From Spartobacteria bacterium (lineage in GTDB: Bacteria; Verrucomicrobiota; Verrucomicrobiia; Chthoniobacterales; Chthoniobacteraceae), in contig JANXZI010000403.1 in NCBI GenBank assembly GCA_025355595.1, positions 1 to 9,022 of the forward strand: DNA of 9,022 nt. The letters run 5' to 3'. Each line of letters begins with the position of its first letter. Positions within the stretch are counted from its first letter, which is position 1. This document shows, piece by piece, positions 5,889-9,022 of this stretch. The position numbers and the translations under genes were made by a program. Below the pieces are notes generated by a model. The model saw only the letters and a program-made list of their open reading frames with translations, did not search any database and was not told the DNA's origin.

Positions 5889-7016
5889 TCACGGCAGCCA
5901 GCGGATGCACGAGGGCATCGGCATCTCGATCGGATCGCCCGTGGCGGTGAGGCCGCCGGTCTTCGGATCGATGCGGAAGACGACCACGCCATTGCCCGGC
6001 ATGTTGGCGCAAAGCAGCCACTGGCCGTCGGGTGTGATGAGCAAATTTTGCGGGCCTTTGCCGAGGCTGGGGTGGATGGCGAGCAGCGTGAGCGTTCCAT
6101 CATCGGCCATGCGATACGCGGCGATGCTGTCGTGGCCGCGATTGGTTCCGTAGAGAAAATTTCCGTCGGGCGTGATTTTCAGATCGGCACCGTAGCTCTT
6201 GCCGGTGAAATCGGCAGGCAACGTGGAAATCGTCTGGCGCTCGGTGAGCGTGCCCGCGTCGGCGGCGTACTCGAGGAACGTGACGGTGTTCTTGATTTCG
6301 TTGATCACATACACGCGTTTGCCACTCGGGTGAAAGGTGATGTGCCGCGGGCCGGAACCGGGCTGCATTTGCACGAAAGGCTGCGCTTCGTTCGGTGTCA
6401 GTTTCGCAGCCGCGGCGTCGAGTTTGTAGATGAGAATTTTGTCGATCCCGAGATCCGCCGCGAGGGCGAAACGGTTATCGGGACTCACCACGATGCTGTG
6501 CGCGTTTGGGCCTTTCTGCCGGGCCGGGTCTGCGCCGGTGCCGGTGTGCTGCACAAATGAAGCCGCTTCGCCGAGCGAGCCGTCCTTCTGCACCGGCAGC
6601 GCGGCGACGCTGCCCGTGGAATAGTTCGCCACCGTCACCGTTTTTCCCGTGGCATCCACATCAAGGTAGCACGACGCGGTGCCGCGCGATGATTGCTTGT
6701 TCAGGCGACGTAGCTGGCCCGTGCGGCCCTCGATGGCAAACGCCGCGACATCCTCGTCCTCCTTGCCGCCGAATTTTTTCGCATCGACCGAGTAGAGGAA
6801 TTTCCCATCCGCCGAGATCGCGAGGAAGAACGGGTTCTGGATGTCCGGGGTGCGATGCAGCGGCTGCAGCGCGCCGGATTTTGTGTCGAACTGAAACGCG
6901 TGGATGCCCGCCTTTTCCCCGGATGCGAACGCGGAGATGAAGACGAGCGGTTCATCCGCGCGGGCGGGGGTGGAGTGCAGGACTGTGGCGATGAGAAGCG
7001 GGAGGAGGTTGCGCAT
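5889..7016 (-). CDS. Secreted lactonase-family (YbhE/Pgl-type) beta-propeller protein
   Basis: A 375-residue protein of the lactonase family, seven-bladed propellers related to 6-phosphogluconolactonase YbhE/Pgl and to muconate-lactonising enzymes. Recognisable strand motifs recur at blade spacing: FFLAISADGKFLYSVD (63-78), GPNAHSIVVSPDNRFALAAD (169-188), GPRHITFHPSGKRVYVINE (222-240), ADLKITPDGNFLYGTN (277-292) and GPQNLLITPDGQWLLCAN (321-338). Residues 1-20 (MRNLLPLLIATVLHSTPARA) form a Sec signal peptide, so it probably acts outside the cytoplasm. A central pentose-phosphate role is therefore unlikely, and hydrolysis of an extracellular sugar lactone is a better guess. The start ATG 7016-7014 gives the signal peptide directly. 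A PSCyt1-like remnant lies 43 bases upstream on the same strand, so its original promoter may have belonged to that gene. Confidence 0.85.
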   Translation of the reverse strand: MRNLLPLLIATVLHSTPARADEPLVFISAFASGEKAGIHAFQFDTKSGALQPLHRTPDIQNPFFLAISADGKFLYSVDAKKFGGKEDEDVAAFAIEGRTGQLRRLNKQSSRGTASCYLDVDATGKTVTVANYSTGSVAALPVQKDGSLGEAASFVQHTGTGADPARQKGPNAHSIVVSPDNRFALAADLGIDKILIYKLDAAAAKLTPNEAQPFVQMQPGSGPRHITFHPSGKRVYVINEIKNTVTFLEYAADAGTLTERQTISTLPADFTGKSYGADLKITPDGNFLYGTNRGHDSIAAYRMADDGTLTLLAIHPSLGKGPQNLLITPDGQWLLCANMPGNGVVVFRIDPKTGGLTATGDPIEMPMPSCIRWLP

Positions 7017-7059
7017 CGGGAGATGGGGGTCGCGGCAGGAAAGGTGATGGCACGTCTTA

Positions 7060-7290
7060 TTACAGCAGTTTTTCGCCGCCCGGGTATTTTTTCACGGCCT
7101 CCGGATCGAGTTCGAGGCCGAGGCCGGACTTCGTGGGATCTGCCGCAGCGTCCCGATGTCCCCGGAAGATCGGCGGGATGTCCCGGACGAAATCCACGCC
7201 GTTATCCGCACGCACCGTGCGAGCACAGAAGATCGCGAGGATCAGGACAGGTAGGAAGTTTTGCACCCGGATTTTTACGGGGAGATACAT
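7060..7290 (-). pseudogene. Truncated PSCyt1-like N-terminus lacking the haem motif
   Basis: A 76-codon frame from ATG 7290-7288 to TAA 7062-7060. Residues 1-28 form a clean signal peptide (MYLPVKIRVQNFLPVLILAI, then FCARTVRAD). Next come NGVDFVRDIPPIF and SGLGLELDPEAVKKYPGGEK. Both flanks match the planctomycete cytochrome (PSCyt1) domain, where VDFxRDIxPIF leads into CxxCHGP and then KSGLRLD. Between them only RGHRDAAADPTK is present, so the CxxCH haem site is gone. The frame also stops where the full protein would continue for several hundred residues into DUF1549/DUF1553. It is thus doubly damaged. It precedes the lactonase on the same strand. A genuine small secreted peptide cannot be excluded, because signal peptide and stop are intact. 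Confidence 0.5.
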
Positions 7291-7433
7291 CCGGCGGACC
7301 GTTTGCCCCCGCCTTCGTTCCTCTCTCACATCCGGCGGCACGATCCGGATGCGATTGCCCGGCTCCGGTCGCGGCTTTGCGCTTGCGCGACGGTGGAGCA
7401 CACTCGTAATTGGACATCCCGCCGGAACTTCAG
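7291..7433. promoter_or_regulatory. Divergent intergenic region with small repeats
   Basis: This 143-base gap separates the minus-strand PSCyt1-like remnant from the plus-strand two-TM gene, so it should hold both promoters. An 11-base direct repeat ACATCCGGCGG lies at 7287-7297 and 7328-7338. CATCCGG (7329-7335) and CCGGATG (7345-7351) form a perfect 7-bp inverted repeat with a 9-base spacer, a possible operator. I see no convincing -35/-10 pair. Confidence 0.25.
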
Positions 7434-8090
7434 ATGGAACCAGAATCCAAGTCGCACCCACACGACACCGCACCTCAGCCGCCGCCGCCCGAACCCGCGG
7501 AGCCCGCGGGATTCGAGGCAGGCATGAGTGTGAAGGATCTGGTCTTTTTTCAGGAACGAAAGGAACGGCTGGCGTCCGCGCTCTCGATCCTCGGCGCGAT
7601 CGCCGGCTCGGAGCATCGCACGCTCATTCTCACGCGGCTGAAATCCGAATCATCCGCGGCTCCGCGGCGGGCCGCGACTGGGAGTCCCGCGGAGCATTCG
7701 GGATCATGGATCGTGCCGACGGCCGTCGTCGGAAGCGTGCTCTCGTGCGCGACCGGGCTGCTCTTCCTGCTCGATGCGGAGTGGCCGGACAAGACGCTGG
7801 CCTGGTGCCTCGTCCTCGCGGGCGCGATCCTCGGGATCGTGGCGTTCATTTTTCTGCGGAAGGCCCGCCACACCCGCGACGGGCAGAAGGAGGCGGGCGC
7901 AACAGATGCCTCGGGAGGAATGCACGCGGAGGCAGAGCGCCTCACCGGTGCGTTCCGCGAGACGGTCAGGCCCCTGCTCACGGAATTGAAAATGGCGGTC
8001 ACTCTGGATGACTTGGAAGGGATGGTTTCCGAGTTGCATGCCTACGAGGAATTTGGCCGCGACTTGGAGGACTTCCACATCACGACGTAG
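7434..8090 (+). CDS. Two-TM protein of unknown function
   Basis: A 218-residue protein I do not recognise. The N-terminus (about 1-30) is proline- and glutamate-rich (PQPPPPEPAEPAGFE) and probably disordered. A helical stretch follows at about 33-75 (DLVFFQERKERLASALSILG). Two hydrophobic segments at about 93-113 (IVPTAVVGSVLSCATGLLFLL) and 122-141 (LAWCLVLAGAILGIVAFIFL) are joined by a short polar turn, a helical hairpin in the membrane. The C-terminal domain (about 155-218) is polar and acidic with predicted helices, ending YEEFGRDLEDFHITT. By the positive-inside rule the basic KARHTR after TM2 and the RR before TM1 place both tails in the cytoplasm. The ATG at 7434 is preferred over the in-frame TTG at 7410. 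It is probably monocistronic, as an intrinsic terminator lies 23 bases downstream. Confidence 0.65.
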   Translation: MEPESKSHPHDTAPQPPPPEPAEPAGFEAGMSVKDLVFFQERKERLASALSILGAIAGSEHRTLILTRLKSESSAAPRRAATGSPAEHSGSWIVPTAVVGSVLSCATGLLFLLDAEWPDKTLAWCLVLAGAILGIVAFIFLRKARHTRDGQKEAGATDASGGMHAEAERLTGAFRETVRPLLTELKMAVTLDDLEGMVSELHAYEEFGRDLEDFHITT

Positions 8091-8112
8091 GCTGCCTCGC
8101 CCCCGACGTCCG

Positions 8113-8143
8113 CGCGCCGGCATTGCGCGGCGCGGGATTTTTT
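8113..8143 (+). terminator. Intrinsic terminator after the two-TM gene
   Basis: CGCGCCG (8113-8119) and CGGCGCG (8128-8134) form a perfect 7-bp GC-rich stem around an 8-base loop, followed by GGA and six T residues (8138-8143). The arrangement is correct for plus-strand transcription, 23 bases beyond the stop at 8090. Confidence 0.8.
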
Positions 8144-8212
8144 CGCGCCCGCCGTGCCGTGAAAAATCACCGCCGTCCTGAAACACTGCATCCATCAGGG
8201 TTCCGGGGAGAG

Positions 8213-8285
<73 letters not shown>

Positions 8286-8320
8286 TTACTCTTCTTTTAC
8301 GAAATCTCTGCGGGAGGGTT

Positions 8321-8349
8321 CCGATATTCGAGGTCGGGAGCGCTGTCAA
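8321..8349 (-). promoter_or_regulatory. Sigma70-type promoter of tRNA-Phe
   Basis: On the minus strand a perfect TTGACA -35 box (8349-8344) is followed after exactly 17 bases by TATCGG (8326-8321), matching the TAT of the -10 consensus. Transcription would start near 8313, leaving a 5' leader of about 28 bases for RNase P to remove. Position, spacing and the perfect -35 make this the best promoter in the window. Confidence 0.65.
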
Positions 8350-8350
8350 G

Positions 8351-8369
8351 AGCTTCGCGACGCGAAGCT
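8351..8369. promoter_or_regulatory. Perfect 19-nt palindrome between tRNA-Phe and rapA
   Basis: AGCTTCGCG and CGCGAAGCT are perfect 9-bp inverted arms around a single central base. The site abuts the tRNA-Phe -35 box with one base between and lies about 85 bases upstream of the rapA start, where UP elements or regulators bind. It could be an operator for either divergent gene. A spaceless hairpin of this kind is also compatible with a palindromic repeat unit. Confidence 0.35.
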
Positions 8370-8412
8370 GCGGGCGAACGAATGCCAAATCGGCAACGCC
8401 TGCGGACTCCCG

Positions 8413-8440
8413 TTGTCAAAATTGCAAATGCCGCTAACGT
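8413..8440 (+). promoter_or_regulatory. Weak candidate promoter for rapA
   Basis: TTGTCA (8413-8418) matches the -35 consensus at five of six bases and TAACGT (8435-8440) matches the -10 box at only three, with a 16-base spacer. The implied start site near 8447 leaves a leader of about 8 bases, so translation would be nearly leaderless; no ribosome site is visible before ATG 8455. Confidence 0.25.
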
Positions 8441-8454
8441 TCGCGCCCTTTTTC

Positions 8455-9022
8455 ATGAGCAAAAACACGAGCGCGCCAGTCACCGGACAACGTTGGGTCA
8501 GCGATACCGAGCCGGAGCTGGGCCTCGGGATTATTTTGAAGGCGGGCTTTGGTCGCGTGGAGGTGCATTTCCCTGCGGCGAATGAGCAGCGGCAATACGC
8601 CATCGAGTCCGCGCCGCTGCGTCGTGTGAAATTTGCGGCGGGCGACAAGGTCAAGTCCCGGCAGGGTGCGGAGCTGCTCGTGGATTCCGTCGAGGAAAAC
8701 GGCGGGCTGCTCGTGTATCGCCACGCACGCGGCGAATTGCCCGAGGCGGATCTTTCCGATGCGATCAGTTTCAGCAAACCCGAGGACAGGCTCTTTGGCG
8801 GGCATGTGGATGATCTCCGCATTTTCGATCTCCGCGTGGAGGCGCTGCGACGCCGGTGCGATCTGCGGAGTTCGCCCGTGCGCGGCTTCACCGGGGGGCG
8901 CGTGGATTTGCTGCCGCACCAGATGTTCATCGCCAGCGAAGTTGCTGGCCGCATCGTGCCGCGGGTGCTGCTCGCGGATGAGGTGGGACTCGGCAAGACG
9001 ATCGAGGCGGGGCTGATCCTGC
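8455..9022 (+). CDS. rapA: RapA/HepA, RNA-polymerase-associated SWI2/SNF2 ATPase (5' part, cut by window end)
   Basis: The first 189 residues of RapA, a SWI2/SNF2-family ATPase that binds RNA polymerase and promotes its recycling after transcription. The N-terminal region matches the family's tandem Tudor/KOW-like domains: GQRWVSDTEPELGLG (11-25), a VEVHFPAANE strand region, RVKFAAGDKV (57-66) and ISFSKPEDRLFGG (104-116). The ATPase core then begins with DLLPHQ (151-156), the Q-motif region, and the Walker A motif DEVGLGKT (175-182), followed by IEAGLIL at the window edge. The start ATG 8455-8457 aligns with the usual family start a few residues before GQRW. The full protein is normally about 950-1000 residues, so some four fifths lies outside. 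It is transcribed away from tRNA-Phe. Confidence 0.93.
   Translation, partial: MSKNTSAPVTGQRWVSDTEPELGLGIILKAGFGRVEVHFPAANEQRQYAIESAPLRRVKFAAGDKVKSRQGAELLVDSVEENGGLLVYRHARGELPEADLSDAISFSKPEDRLFGGHVDDLRIFDLRVEALRRRCDLRSSPVRGFTGGRVDLLPHQMFIASEVAGRIVPRVLLADEVGLGKTIEAGLIL

Noticed and set aside
5760..6560. Plus-strand open frame of 266 codons
   Set aside because: It is antisense to the lactonase gene, whose repeated propeller motifs are unmistakable.
8150..8212. Terminator for tRNA-Phe on the minus strand
   Set aside because: A short T-run exists (GTGATTTTTCAC), but only a 4-bp stem encloses it and no strong GC-rich hairpin precedes it; not supportable.

Overview
The window is high-GC bacterial DNA, most likely from the PVC superphylum and best fitting Verrucomicrobiota. 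This inference rests on secreted formylglycine-generating-enzyme-like and lactonase proteins with Sec signal peptides, remnants resembling the planctomycete/verrucomicrobial PSCyt1/DUF1549 family, and mostly poor Shine-Dalgarno sequences. No phylogenetic marker gene is complete here, so the assignment is tentative.

Layout, left to right. The 3' tail of an unrecognised plus-strand gene (1-139) converges across a hairpin-rich gap on a minus-strand secreted beta-propeller protein (271-1260). A gene-poor stretch follows, with a perfect 14-nt palindrome and an 83-nt hairpin element (1408-1490). This element forms the 3' end of a wrecked subclass B3 metallo-beta-lactamase gene (1479-1903): its two ends are well preserved, but the centre with the zinc-binding HxHxDH motif is missing and the frame shifts at the junction. 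Next is a compact VapBC toxin-antitoxin pair (2028-2662), then a palindrome-rich block and a frameshifted fragment carrying a BNR/Asp-box motif (about 2795-3145). An intact membrane fatty-acid desaturase (3146-4036) lies head to head with an Ala/Lys-rich fragment (4058-4603). The minus strand then carries a secreted FGE-like protein (4636-5499), a short PSCyt1-like N-terminal remnant (5692-5817), a secreted lactonase-family beta-propeller (5889-7016) and a second PSCyt1-like N-terminal remnant that lacks the haem motif (7060-7290).

At the right end the plus strand carries a two-TM protein of unknown function (7434-8090) with a clear intrinsic terminator. tRNA-Phe(GAA) follows on the minus strand (8213-8285) with a good sigma70-type promoter, next to a perfect 9-bp inverted repeat. 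The 5' end of rapA, truncated by the window edge, is transcribed divergently (8455-9022).

No coherent new multi-gene system is supported. The striking feature is the density of truncated or internally deleted genes: metallo-beta-lactamase, BNR fragment, Ala/Lys-rich fragment and two PSCyt1-like N-termini between about 1.4 and 7.3 kb, set among intact genes for exported proteins. This could be real genome decay at a deletion-prone locus or, less interestingly, an assembly artefact.
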